From NCBI GenBank assembly GCA_021234595.1, contig CM037852.1, forward strand, positions 7,524,890 through 7,588,889: 64,000 bases of DNA, given 5' to 3'. Position numbers and translations under genes: made by a program. The notes under the pieces are model-generated. The model saw only the letters and a list, made by a program, of their open reading frames with translations. It had not been told where the DNA came from and searched no databases. How positions within the stretch are numbered: the stretch's first letter is position 1; each line of letters starts with the position of its first letter. This DNA is from Delia radicum. Its lineage: Eukaryota; Arthropoda; Insecta; Diptera; Anthomyiidae. This document shows, one piece after another, positions 22,855 to 32,069 of this stretch.

Positions 22855-23646
22855 CACACACAATATTTTTTCCGTAAAGACTACATTAAATTAACTGAAA
22901 ATCGGTTAAAGACAGGAATTACTTACTTTTCGTTTAAAACAATTGTATTTTTTAGTTTATTTTCAACTGTTGACAAATTAATTGTCAAAATCCATAAAAA
23001 CAATAGATTGTTTTCGTTTATTTCAATACTCAATATAATAAACAACTTTTTGTTTTAAATAGAAAATTTTAACTGAATATTTTTAACTACACTTAGACTA
23101 CTATGTAGGTAAAGACCACTGCAAATGTAGTTGAAAACAAATGAAATTTCATTTAAAGAACGGACGATTTACATTACAGTAAATTCAACTAACATTGTCA
23201 TTTGTTTTTTAATGTTCAAAATATGACTAACAATTGTAGTAAAAATGAACCACACGGTATTAAAAAATAAACCAACATTTATATTTTTTATTTTTTAATA
23301 ACAAAAAACAACTGTAAAATAAAAAGTCATTTGATGTGAGTTGTTTTTTTAAATCAACTACAAGGTTAGTAAATATTTTAATTTGTTCTACAAATGACTG
23401 ACATTTACATTAAAAATAAAGAAACTGTATTGCAACCCAAACAAATACATATTTTTAAAGCAGAAGTTCCTTGAGTGTACTACCGAAAGTCCGTTTTTTT
23501 TTTTGTTTATTTTGTTTATTGAATAACAGACAGAAAGTTAAAAAATATATTTCTTTAGTAATTTAACTGTATATTCCATTGAAACAACTTTACCGATTAA
23601 ACTTTTAAATAACTGTTGATTTTTTATGGAAAAGTTCTTGTGAGTG
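22855..23646 (-). mobile_element. TA-flanked MITE H (copy 1), interrupted by MITE F
   Basis: Termini CACACACAATATTTTTTCC and (reverse complement) CACTCACAAGAACTTTTCC, flanked by TA on both sides (22853-22854, 23647-23648). Without F it is about 0.40 kb and matches copy 2 (62259-62637) end to end in the opposite orientation. Tc1/mariner-type by TSD. The open frame at 22771-23058 is not a gene. Confidence 0.8.
23090..23477. mobile_element. TA-flanked MITE F (copy 1), nested in H
   Basis: CACTTAGACTAC... to ...CAGAAGTTCCTTGAGTG, flanked by TA (23088-23089, 23478-23479). The uninterrupted H copy 2 reads, on the opposite strand, CGGTAATAGTTAAAATATT with a single TA here, proving the target. The interior carries CAACTACAAGGTTAG and ACTAACATTGTCATTTG blocks shared with copy 2 at 47275-47669. 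Confidence 0.85.
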
Positions 23647-23649
23647 TAT

Positions 23650-24695
23650 ATTTATGGAGTTTTATATCTGACGAAAATCAATGAAATTTTTCTTTGAAGG
23701 AGTTTTTTCTTTGAGTGCGTGAGTAATGTTAACATAAGGTTTCTGGAAAAAATGTAATATTCGAAAAATGTATCAAATGTTTAAAAAATTTAAAACATTT
23801 TAACAATTAACAAACTTCTTAAAACAAATTTTAAAGTTCTTTATGTATTTCTATAAAACTATTCTAATATATTTTTCCTTTGCTGATAATTACAAATTAC
23901 AATTATTATTTAACTATTAAATTAGCACTTTCAAATATTCGCTATTAATTTATAAGTTAAACATTCATTGCAACACATCCGTCATATTTGCCATCTAATT
24001 GACAATTGATCTAATTGAATTTACCATTTACCAACACTTCAGTACAAAATTTTTTATTTATAGTTTTCAAACAATTATAAAATCGATGCACGATCAGTTA
24101 ACGTATTTTTTCCGTTTAGTTGTTATGCATTATTTAAGTATTTATCATGGCAAAACAATACCGGGTAGAGTTATTAGAAAAATTTTCTCTCATTTCCAAA
24201 AACTAAATGACAAAAATTCATGCAAAAAGTAAACAGAAAACCATAGAAAGTCAAATTAAAAACCCTATGTCTCCCTAATGCCTTTACCTTGTACTGATAT
24301 GCCATGGTATTTATATTTGTAATTGTTGAATAAGGGTCTCAAGTGTTGCCAACTTGAAAATAATTTTGAAAATGTTATAAAATATTACTTTAGCATTTAG
24401 ACACATTTAAGTACCCTTAAAGTTGCTTGAAGTGTTGACAAAAATTTTTGAGGTAGGTTTTGACGTCAAACACATAAATGATAATGAATTTATTTTTAAA
24501 TTCTGTTTTTAGCTACGATTACAAAAGTGGTATATAATATTTATAACATACAATAAATTCAATTTATAACGATAACAACATAACGTTAAAAAAATAATGT
24601 AGATAAATATCAAGGTATACTTTAAGGCAGTTTTAGGAAAAAAGACATAAAGTGGGTAACATGAATTTAATTATGAGCTAACAGCAGAGTTTTAT
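23650..24695. other. AT-rich stretch, no gene
   Basis: The open frame at 23999-24232 has no recognisable domain. GTGTTGCCAACTTG near 24340 is a common TE-terminus-like word. Confidence 0.45.
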
Positions 24696-24699
24696 TTTA

Positions 24700-25078
24700 C
24701 ATATCGTCACCTAAAATGCAAAAGGACGTAACTATCAAAGTTTAAAAAACCTGTTTTATTGATGATTATGATTCATTTGGCTAAACTATATGCCTACACA
24801 AAATTTTGGACTTCTACGATAAAAAATAGCGGTTTTATAAATAAAGTTTGAATCTTTCATTTTTTTGGTTGCCCTGTAAAATACTAAATTAGAGTGGAGT
24901 GATTATGAAGCTCTGTATCGAACTACATTTCTCCACACAATTTGTGGGTTCTATGATTAAAACTATCAGTATTTTTAACGATATTGTAAAAATATCTGTG
25001 AGCATTTTTTGCTTCTCCTGTAGAAAAGTAAATATGTTAGTTACGCCCTTTTACATTTTAGGTGACGATGAATTGAAT
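24700..25078. repeat. Inverted-repeat unit with CGTCACCTAAAATG arms
   Basis: ATCGTCACCTAAAATGCAAA...GACGTAACTA (24703-24742) is inverted at 25036-25075 (TAGTTACGCCCTTTTACATT...GGTGACGAT). Between the arms are two degenerate direct copies of an ACACAAwwTTGkGGnTTCTA block. Probably an old foldback element. Confidence 0.5.
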
Positions 25079-25524
25079 ATAAAAAAAATCTGGTTTTAGA
25101 AATCTCAAATTTTCTTAATACAGTTTTTATTTTTAAAATCTGAAATATGTATGTTCTGTTAAAAATATCATAAGATTTTTAAGACATGGGGGAAAAGCAT
25201 TGAAGCATTGATTTTTCCCTATGCCAAAGCATTGGAAAAAACGAATGCCTCAATGCTAAAATCCCAAGTATGATCTAAAGAATTGTTTGTTGAAAACCCG
25301 TCATATTTTACTTGCAGAGAAAAAATATGATCGAACATTTTCGGGAACATTAAATTATCATCAGAGACACTAACTTCACGCACTAAAAACGAATTTTTAA
25401 GCGCCTATAATATGCACTAAAATCTAAAAAATATGCACTTAATTTTTTTATTAATTAATTATTTTCATGTTTTTAAGCAACTTTGATTAAATTTTTAAGT
25501 TAATTTGTTCTATGAAAATAAAAA

Positions 25525-25630
25525 TTATTCAAGTTCGAGGCCATACTCTATATTTCTTTATTAGAAAGAAATATAGAGTATGGCCTTGAACTTGAATAAT
25601 TTTCATTTTTATTGCACAATTAAAGGTGGA
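25525..25630. repeat. Two family B 3' ends in head-to-head palindrome
   Basis: ATTCAAGTTCGAGGCCATAC...ATATTTCTTT and then its inverse AAAGAAATATAGAGTATGGC...GAACTTGAATAAT make a nearly perfect palindrome of about 80 bases. Confidence 0.75.
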
Positions 25631-25924
25631 AAAAAAACATAATTTTTATTTTTAATAAAATTAAAAAAAATTTTAATATTTTTAACATTTTTGTATTGAC
25701 AAATATCATATGAAGGGGAGGGGGGATTTCCCATCCCCCCTTGAAACGGCGCCTGATTTAAAGCGAAATATGCAAAACTATATATTTATAGCACAATATG
25801 CAAAAATATGCCCAAACAAATCGGTGCCATATTAACGTGATCTCTTTGATTTGCATAGATATTTTGTTTACCCTGTTCTCAGACTTAAGGAAAAAAAATA
25901 CATGCATTTGCAAGAACTTCCTGC

Positions 25925-26200
25925 CCCTGATTATCATATTATGATCATTATGATTTTGTCTTATCATATTATGATTACCGAGGACAATTGTTTCGTCGTC
26001 TATGATCATAATATGATTAATATGATAATAATAGGGGTTTTACGAACATAATATGGTTGTACGAACATACTATGATTACTGCAATCATATTATGATTACT
26101 GCAATTATATTATGATTACTACAATCATATTATGATTGTTAGGCATTGTAATCATAACATGTTTTTCAACTATGTATCATACTATGATGCTCTTTTTTCT
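25925..26200. repeat. ATCATATTATGATT palindromic repeats
   Basis: At least ten versions of the self-complementary word AATCATAATATGATT, some separated by ACTGCA or ACTACA. The cluster ends TTTTTTCTGCGTGTA. Open frames on both strands here are repeat translations. Confidence 0.65.
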
Positions 26201-26401
26201 GCGTGTATGTACTTTTGATTATTTAGAAATCCTTAATTTTATGAAATTGTTTCTTTAAATTTTTTTTATGAAAAATTTTTCTTTCGACAAATTATATCAA
26301 ATTCTAATTTGCTTTTTGAATAGAATAGCAGATTTTGAGAAGTTTAGCTGGAAAGTAATGACATTTTGTGCAAGCAAGTCATTTATGATTTTATCTGTTA
26401 A

Positions 26402-26528
26402 CCCATTAATGCCCATTGGCAACTTAAATTGCCAGCAGAGTTGTTACAATTTAGCATGCTCTGAAAAAAAGTGAGAGTACAAAAATTTTGTCTCAAAATT
26501 AAAAAAAAAACGTCTGGGCATTAATGGG
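26402..26528. mobile_element. piggyBac-type MITE with TTAA TSD, nested in D
   Basis: CCCATTAATGCCCA ... TGGGCATTAATGGG (127 bp) flanked by TTAA at 26398-26401 and 26529-26532. Paralogue D' lacks it: there the corresponding strand reads ATTTGCATCAAGTATAAC with no insertion. piggyBac assignment follows from TTAA target and CCC/GGG ends. Confidence 0.85.
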
Positions 26529-26540
26529 TTAAGTATAACC

Positions 26541-26612
26541 TGTCGAGATAGCTCAAACAGTATACCGGTTGACTGACAGCCTATAGTCCCAGGTTCGAAT
26601 CGCGAGTGGGTA
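26541..26612 (+). other. tRNA-like module inside element D (first copy)
   Basis: GATAGCTCAAACAGTATACC (A-box region), GGTTGACTGACAGCC arm, B box GGTTCGAATCG, then GGGTATTTTTATT, where the T run could stop Pol III. Acceptor ends do not pair, so not a working tRNA. An identical copy lies at 26895-26966. Confidence 0.65.
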
Positions 26613-26894
26613 TTTTTATTAAAAAAAAAAACGAATTTTGAATAAAAAAAATATTTTTTTTATTAAATTTAGTTTTTTTGAAAATTCATTTTTAGACTCA
26701 TTATTTTTCTCCATACTGGTAAGCATATAGGTAACCACATATTTTATTAGATATGATATGCCATTCTTTTGCGCGACATCGACATATAAAAGTAATGTTA
26801 CAATTTAGCATGCTCTGAAAAAAAGTGAGAGTACAAAAATTTTGTCTCAAAATTAAAAAAAAAACGTCTGGGCATTAATGGGTTAAGTATAACC

Positions 26895-26966
26895 TGTCGA
26901 GATAGCTCAAACAGTATACCGGTTGACTGACAGCCTATAGTCCCAGGTTCGAATCGCGAGTGGGTA
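26895..26966 (+). other. tRNA-like module inside element D (second copy)
   Basis: Identical to 26541-26612 because of the 354-bp tandem duplication. Confidence 0.65.
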
Positions 26967-27240
26967 TTTTTATTAAAAAAAAAAACGAATTTTGAATAAA
27001 AAAAATATTTTTTTTATTAAATTTAGTTTTTTTGAAAATTCATTTTTAGACTCATTATTTTTCTCCATACTGGTAAGCATATAGGTAACCACATATTTTA
27101 TTAGATATGATATGCCATTCTTTTGCGCGACATCGACATATAAAAGTAATGAGATTTGTAATGAAAATTGCAAGTACTTGTCATTACCAAATATGTACTT
27201 ATATAACAACTTATATGGTAATCCTTTTCTACACTGGGTA

Positions 27241-27980
27241 TTTAATTGATTGAGTTTCAATTAAGATTTTAATCATATCTATTAAATACTCAATTGAATA
27301 ATGTTTTTGATTTCAAACTAATTTTTATTAGTTTCTATTAATTGCAAAAATCGCCAAAAATGTGAAAAAAATCGAAAAAAACGGTTATTATTGAAAAAAA
27401 AAGCTAAAATAAAAACAGGACAAAATTTAAAAAAAATCACCAAAATTTAAAAAAAAAAATTGGCCAATTTTTTAAAAATATATCAAAATTGAAAAAATCG
27501 CCAGAATTTAAAAAAAATCGCCAAAACAAAAAATATCCCAATTGGAAAAATTCGCCAAAAATAAAAAAAAAAAAAAAATCATTAAAATTGAAAGAAAAAA
27601 AATTCAGAAAAAATATTTGCTTTTTTCTGCCATTTTCTTTTTAATTTAAGCGATTTTTTAAATTGTTGAAGATTTTTAAAATTTTTTTTCGTTTAGGTTA
27701 ATTTTTTTTCTTTCTAATTTTAACATTTTTTAAATTTGAGTATTCTTTATAATTTAGTGTCTTTTTTAATGTTGACGATTTTTTAAATTTTGTGTTTTTG
27801 TTTTAATTATATGCATTTTTTGCAATTGCTGTCATTATGGGTTATAAAACTGCAAATTGTGTGTGCACCTTATTCATATTCAATTAAACATATAAAGATA
27901 TTAAACTTTTAATTGAAAGTGAGTTGCAAATCAAACAAAAGTTTCATTGAAATTTTATTGACCATAATTTTTTCTGTGTG
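27241..27980. repeat. Foldback minisatellite G, copy 1
   Basis: The left half is A-rich with AAAAATCGCCAAAA words (27340-27600). The right half is the complement, T-rich with words like TTTTGACGATTTTTT and TTTAAGCGATTTTTT (27620-27800), closing with CATTATGGGTTATAA and the terminus AATTTTTTCTGTGTGA. Flanking arms carry TCAATTAAGATTTTAATCAT. Homologous to 62103-63083. No coding content. Confidence 0.6.
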
Positions 27981-28195
27981 AGGAAATTCTGCGACGCGAC
28001 CTGAAAATATAAGCACCTGTCGGAAATAAAATCTTCATTACATTAGCGGATAAAGACATTTCTGTATCAGATTGATAAAAAATTTGTGTAGAAAAAAGAC
28101 ACTTTAATTTTTTTTGTTATCCTACAAATAATTAGTGTCCGACCGAGTATTCGGCTTCGAAGTTCGGACAAAAGTGATGTTCGGCCAAGTCAATA

Positions 28196-28317
28196 AAGTC
28201 AGCAACATTTTTGCTGGGAGGATCCTTGCAGAAAAATTGATAAATTCAGCAAAGTTTTTTTTGCTGATATTAGGAATTCTTCTGTAGTGATCCTCCCAGC
28301 AAACATATTGCTGACTT
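28196..28317. mobile_element. Small TA-flanked foldback MITE
   Basis: 122 bp. AAGTCAGCAACATTTTTGCT ... GGGAGGATC is inverted at the right end (GATCCTCCCAGC...ATTGCTGACTT). TA at 28194-28195 and 28318-28319. Arms of about 33 bp. Confidence 0.75.
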
Positions 28318-28319
28318 TA

Positions 28320-29285
28320 CAGACTTTTTTCTATGAGTGTACCACCTACTTAAAGCTACATTTATATATTTTCTCACAAAACTCTACTGAGTTTGCTACC
28401 AATAATAAGAATTTACATATATTTTTCAAAATTTATGTGATTAAAGTGTCAGATAAGATTACAACATAAGAGGAAACATAGTTGCAGCTAAAACAGAAAA
28501 AAAAACAAAACAACGGACATACATGTAATTGTTGTCAACATAATGTTGCATGTATTTAGAAAACCATCAAACACTCAAAACATTACACTACCGTAACAGA
28601 AGGCTTGTTAAACATACACTACACTCACAGATCGAATACAACATGAATATGTGTGTTTTGAATGTGATTTGAAATGTTTATTTTCAAATAACATTAAATT
28701 CAATATATTTATTGAATAATAAAAAAATTAACATTATTCTTTTGAATTTCCAACTTAAAAAAAAAAAACGCCCAAACACAGTCTTACAATAACATTTCCA
28801 TTTTATGTAATTGTGAGTTGTGTTTAAAGTAAGGCGTTTAGATTGACATAAATTTGGAAAAAAGAAATTAAATAAAATGCTAAATTAAATAGGAATATGA
28901 GAAATACATTTTCTGCTGTTTAAAAAAACATCTTTTTCAAAAATCAATGAAAATCTATGTTTTGGTGTTGGGCGCCATGTTTTATTAACGAATATCGTAC
29001 TATTTGCAGTGTTAGGCCAACATTTTTTAAATCTTGTTGGAATCATGGTTAAGCGGTAATCTAACCACTTTATTAAAGTGTGTTTTACATCAAGATCTTA
29101 TGATCCTAGATGACCATAATCACATGTTGACCATAGGAGATCATTTTTAGCCATATCAAACTGATTGTCTTCTTATTTATTTTTTTTGGTTACGATTTTT
29201 TATAGAAGTAAGTTGGTGTTGTTGTTTGTTTTTAGTTTTTGTATCCCCTGGCAATTTTTTTTTTTACAAACTTTATACATGCATT
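28320..29285. other. AT-rich stretch, no gene
   Basis: No supported gene. The open frame at 28287-28469 overlaps the MITE end and is not convincing. Confidence 0.45.
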
Positions 29286-29325
29286 ATGTGTATAGGGTTA
29301 TAACTTCTGATTTTTTTTTTACAAT

Positions 29326-29620
29326 TCAAAGGTCCGCCAAATAACTTTTTTTTTTGAACTCCTGAACTAATTGGACGTTGTATGGCGTCATACCAAGGTC
29401 TTTATGCAAAATTCGTCTCAATGATGTCTCCGAAATGTTCAATTGTTGAGAACGACGGTGAATTGATGTTGATGGCGCTTCACGCACACTTTCTGCCACA
29501 GCAGCAATATTCTCGGGTGTACGCACTGTTTTTGGATTTTCACGCTTTTGTTTATCGATCACTTTTTTCACAAGATAACGAACATACGGACCATATTCGT
29601 TCAGCGGAAGGATAAAAATA
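29326..29620 (-). pseudogene. mariner-like transposase N-terminal fragment (helix-turn-helix region)
   Basis: The minus strand reads VKKVIDKQKRENPKTVRTPE, NIAAVAESVREAP, SIHRRSQQLNISETSLRRIL, HKDLGMTPYNVQLVQEFK. This is the two-part HTH DNA-binding region typical of mariner-like transposases; RxxxTxENIxxVxxxVxxxP and RRSQQL..S..SLRRIL are hallmark wording. The DDE catalytic domain is absent: the frame stops just before the right-hand end of the element as read on this strand. A different family from the 15.4-kb element, with different TIRs. Non-functional. Confidence 0.8.
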
Positions 29621-29709
29621 ATTATCTGTCAAATCAGACATGAGCTAAGTGTTACCATTCACGAAATAAGCACTAGTTGAAAAAAAAAACGTTTGATGGC
29701 GGACCCTTT
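29328..29709 (-). mobile_element. Deleted mariner/Tc1-type element, TIR AAAGGGTCCGCCA
   Basis: Left AAAGGTCCGCCA, right (reverse complement) AAAGGGTCCGCCA. About 0.38 kb. Only the N-terminal DNA-binding part of a transposase remains on the minus strand. Confidence 0.75.
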
Positions 29710-30209
29710 ATAAAATTTTACCTATCCTAGCCGTATAGTCCATAAAAAATATAAAGGAACGCAATTTTTTTTTCGAGGTTTTCACAAAAAAATAAAAAAA
29801 AGGTTTACAACATTTTTTTGTTTAATGAAATTAAAAATTAATATTTCGCTTAAATTCTAAAGAAATTCTTCTATAACGAACAAACGTTTTCAAATTTGAC
29901 GTGTTTGACGGATTTTGATAAAAATTCATGATTAAAGATTTTTTTTTCGGAATATGGGCATTAAAATTCTCATAAAGTAATTACGTAAAAAGTAATTTAA
30001 AATATGTTGTGCAGTAATGTTGGTCCTAACGAAACTTTAATGTTAAAAACGTGAAAAATGCTTTTTTAGAAAATTTACTTTATGCGGAACTTTTTTGTTT
30101 TAAAACGACCCGATAAAGCGATTTTCATTATTAATATGGTATTAAACATCACGTGGTGAGAGGTAAAAACTTTGAAAAAAAAAAAAAATTATAACCCTAG
30201 TGTACATCG

Positions 30210-31130
30210 ATCTTGTCATCTTAAGGCCATGTTTGTTGTTCTCTTGTGTTGTTCATTCGGTTCAGTTCAGTTGTTATGTTGTTTTTATATGATTTTAACT
30301 AGGATTTTGTCTAATTAGAACATGAGTTTTTACATGTCCATAAAGGTGTTTGTTTTTTTTTGGTTTGTTTTTCTTCTAAAATTTAATTAATGATGGCTTG
30401 TGCCGCTTTTCATGTTTTTTTCTTTATAACATGAAAATACTTTAAATTTGTCATATATCTTATCTTATCCTACACTGAATATGTAAATTAACTTTAACCA
30501 GATAATAAGATACGAAATATAAGGAAATGAGTTTTTAAATATAAAATGCTACTTGTATTTTTTATTATCATTATCTGATAATAAATATCTAAGACTAAGC
30601 GTAAGAAGAAAACTCGTAAAAATTTGTAAAATAGGATTAAAAAGATTTATATCTAACAAAATACGAATTCACTTTATTATAACCATCACCCCGCTACACA
30701 GAAACAATTATTACCAAAAAAATTTTAATTCCAAAACTAACTTTCAATTAAGATTTATAATATCTATAACAAAAAAATCACCGAAATTTAAAACAATTGC
30801 TATAATTAAAACAAAAATATTTTCCTTTTTTTAAATTCCGACGATATTTATAAATTTTTTCCATCTTTTAACTTTACTCAATATTATTTGTTTTTTAAAT
30901 TTTAGGGTTTTTTTAATTTTTAGGGATTTTTTTTTAAATGCTTTAATTTTTGTTTAAAAATACAAAATTTTTTTGTTTTGGACTTTCTATATTTTCATAT
31001 ATTTAGTTAGAATATTGTTTTACCTAAATTCCAAAATCTAATATGATATTGTCATATTAGATTTTTATTTGTTTCTTTTTAAAAACTTTGATAATTTTCA
31101 TGATAGACAATACAATCGTTTCATAGGCAT
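30210..31130. other. AT-rich stretch with A-rich then T-rich halves, no gene
   Basis: The Lys/Ile-rich open frame 30553-30834 has no domain. The stretch passes from A-rich to T-rich words similar to foldback minisatellite G. Confidence 0.4.
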
Positions 31131-31135
31131 CACCG

Positions 31136-31203
31136 TAATCTTCAGTTGTCCCTAATCTTCAGTTATTCCTAATCTTCAGTTGTCCCTAATCTGCAGTTGT
31201 CCG
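31136..31203 (+). repeat. Four-unit 17-bp tandem repeat
   Basis: Units read TAATCTTCAGTTGTCCC, TAATCTTCAGTTATTCC, TAATCTTCAGTTGTCCC and TAATCTGCAGTTGTCCG. Confidence 0.9.
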
Positions 31204-31259
31204 CAATAATAAAACGATGATTGGCTTAACTTAAACAGCCAACAAAATCTACTCTATGA

Positions 31260-31740
31260 GCGTTTATTTTTTTTAATTTTTACGACTTCGATTTTTCCAA
31301 TTTTTGGCTATTATTTCTCCGATTTTTGTGTTATTTTTTTATTGTTTAGTTTTAGCATTTATTTTGAATATTTGTCAGTTTTTTCAATTTTGACGACTTT
31401 TTTAAATTTTGTCTATTTTGTAATCTGTTAAAATTTTATTTTAATTTTGGCGATTTGTTCCAATTTTGACGATTTTTTCCAAAATTCGGCGGTTTTTTCC
31501 AGTTTAAAATAAAATTTTTAATAGTACCACTAAAATTTTGTTTGAAAAATAGTATTCAGTTAATTTTTTTATTGATATGACTAAATTTTAATTGAAACTA
31601 AGTCAATGGAATAGTTACAAATTATTTTAATTAATATTACGATTACCTTAATATAACCGAATTCAATTAAACTATTAATTGAATTAACAAATATTTTAAT
31701 TGAAACTCGAATATAAGTTTTATTTTGTCATAAAAAATTA
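31260..31740. repeat. T-rich half of a G-like minisatellite plus AATTGAA arms
   Basis: Repeats of TTTTGACGATTTTTTCC-type words (31430-31500), followed by several TTTAATTGAAACT-type words. Resembles half of foldback G. Confidence 0.45.
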
Positions 31741-31877
31741 ACTACTCAAGTAATAAAGGGATCTTTTACCATATATGGGCATTTACATAGTCACATACGT
31801 TACCAGTCGTACTTGTAATGAGTCGTACTTGTAATGAGGTCAAAATATAACTTTTTTTACTTGCTTAAATTTTTGTG

Positions 31878-32064
31878 TACACAGAGAAAAATTTAGACAT
31901 TTGCGAACTACATTTCGGTTACTACGACTAAAATCGGGTTTCACTACAAAATTTGGTTAAAACAACCGAATTTTAGATGCAATACCCAGAATGTTCAAAA
32001 ATCGCATTGGAATATGATTGTTCTAACCGACTTTATTAGTTGGCACTTTATTTTTCTGTGTGTA
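31878..32064. repeat. Small MITE with TACACAGA...AAAAAT termini
   Basis: Left TACACAGAGAAAAATTTAG, right (reverse complement) TACACACAGAAAAATAAAG, 187 bp. Interior AACTACATTTCGGTTACTAC. Similar TACACAGAAA ends occur at 59738-60217 and 62103. Confidence 0.6.
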
Positions 32065-32069
32065 GAACT

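Larger units (their letters stand above)
26443..27150 (+). repeat. 354-bp perfect tandem duplication
   Basis: GTTACAATTTAGCATGCTCT begins at 26443 and at 26797; the 354 bases appear identical by eye. The left breakpoint lies inside the piggyBac-type MITE, so the second unit has only the MITE's right part. Either very recent or an assembly artefact. Confidence 0.9.
26350..27240 (+). mobile_element. CCCAG-terminal element D with tRNA-like core (duplicated)
   Basis: The right terminus, reverse-complemented, reads TACCCAGTGTAGAAAAGGAT, then TACCATATAAG. The left part (AGCTGGAAAGTAATGACATT) matches the right part of paralogue D' (35505-36762) on the other strand. It holds a piggyBac-type MITE (26402-26528) and a perfect tandem duplication, so the tRNA-like core is present twice. 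It abuts the foldback minisatellite G at its right end. Confidence 0.65.
29291..30201. repeat. Possible element with TAGGGTTATAA ends, enclosing the 29.3-kb mariner relative
   Basis: TATAGGGTTATAACTTCTGA followed by T-rich sequence at 29291-29320 and the inverse (A-rich, then TTATAACCCTAG) at 30170-30201 form a terminal inverted pair. The interior lacks coding content apart from the nested mariner relative. Boundaries tentative. Confidence 0.4.
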
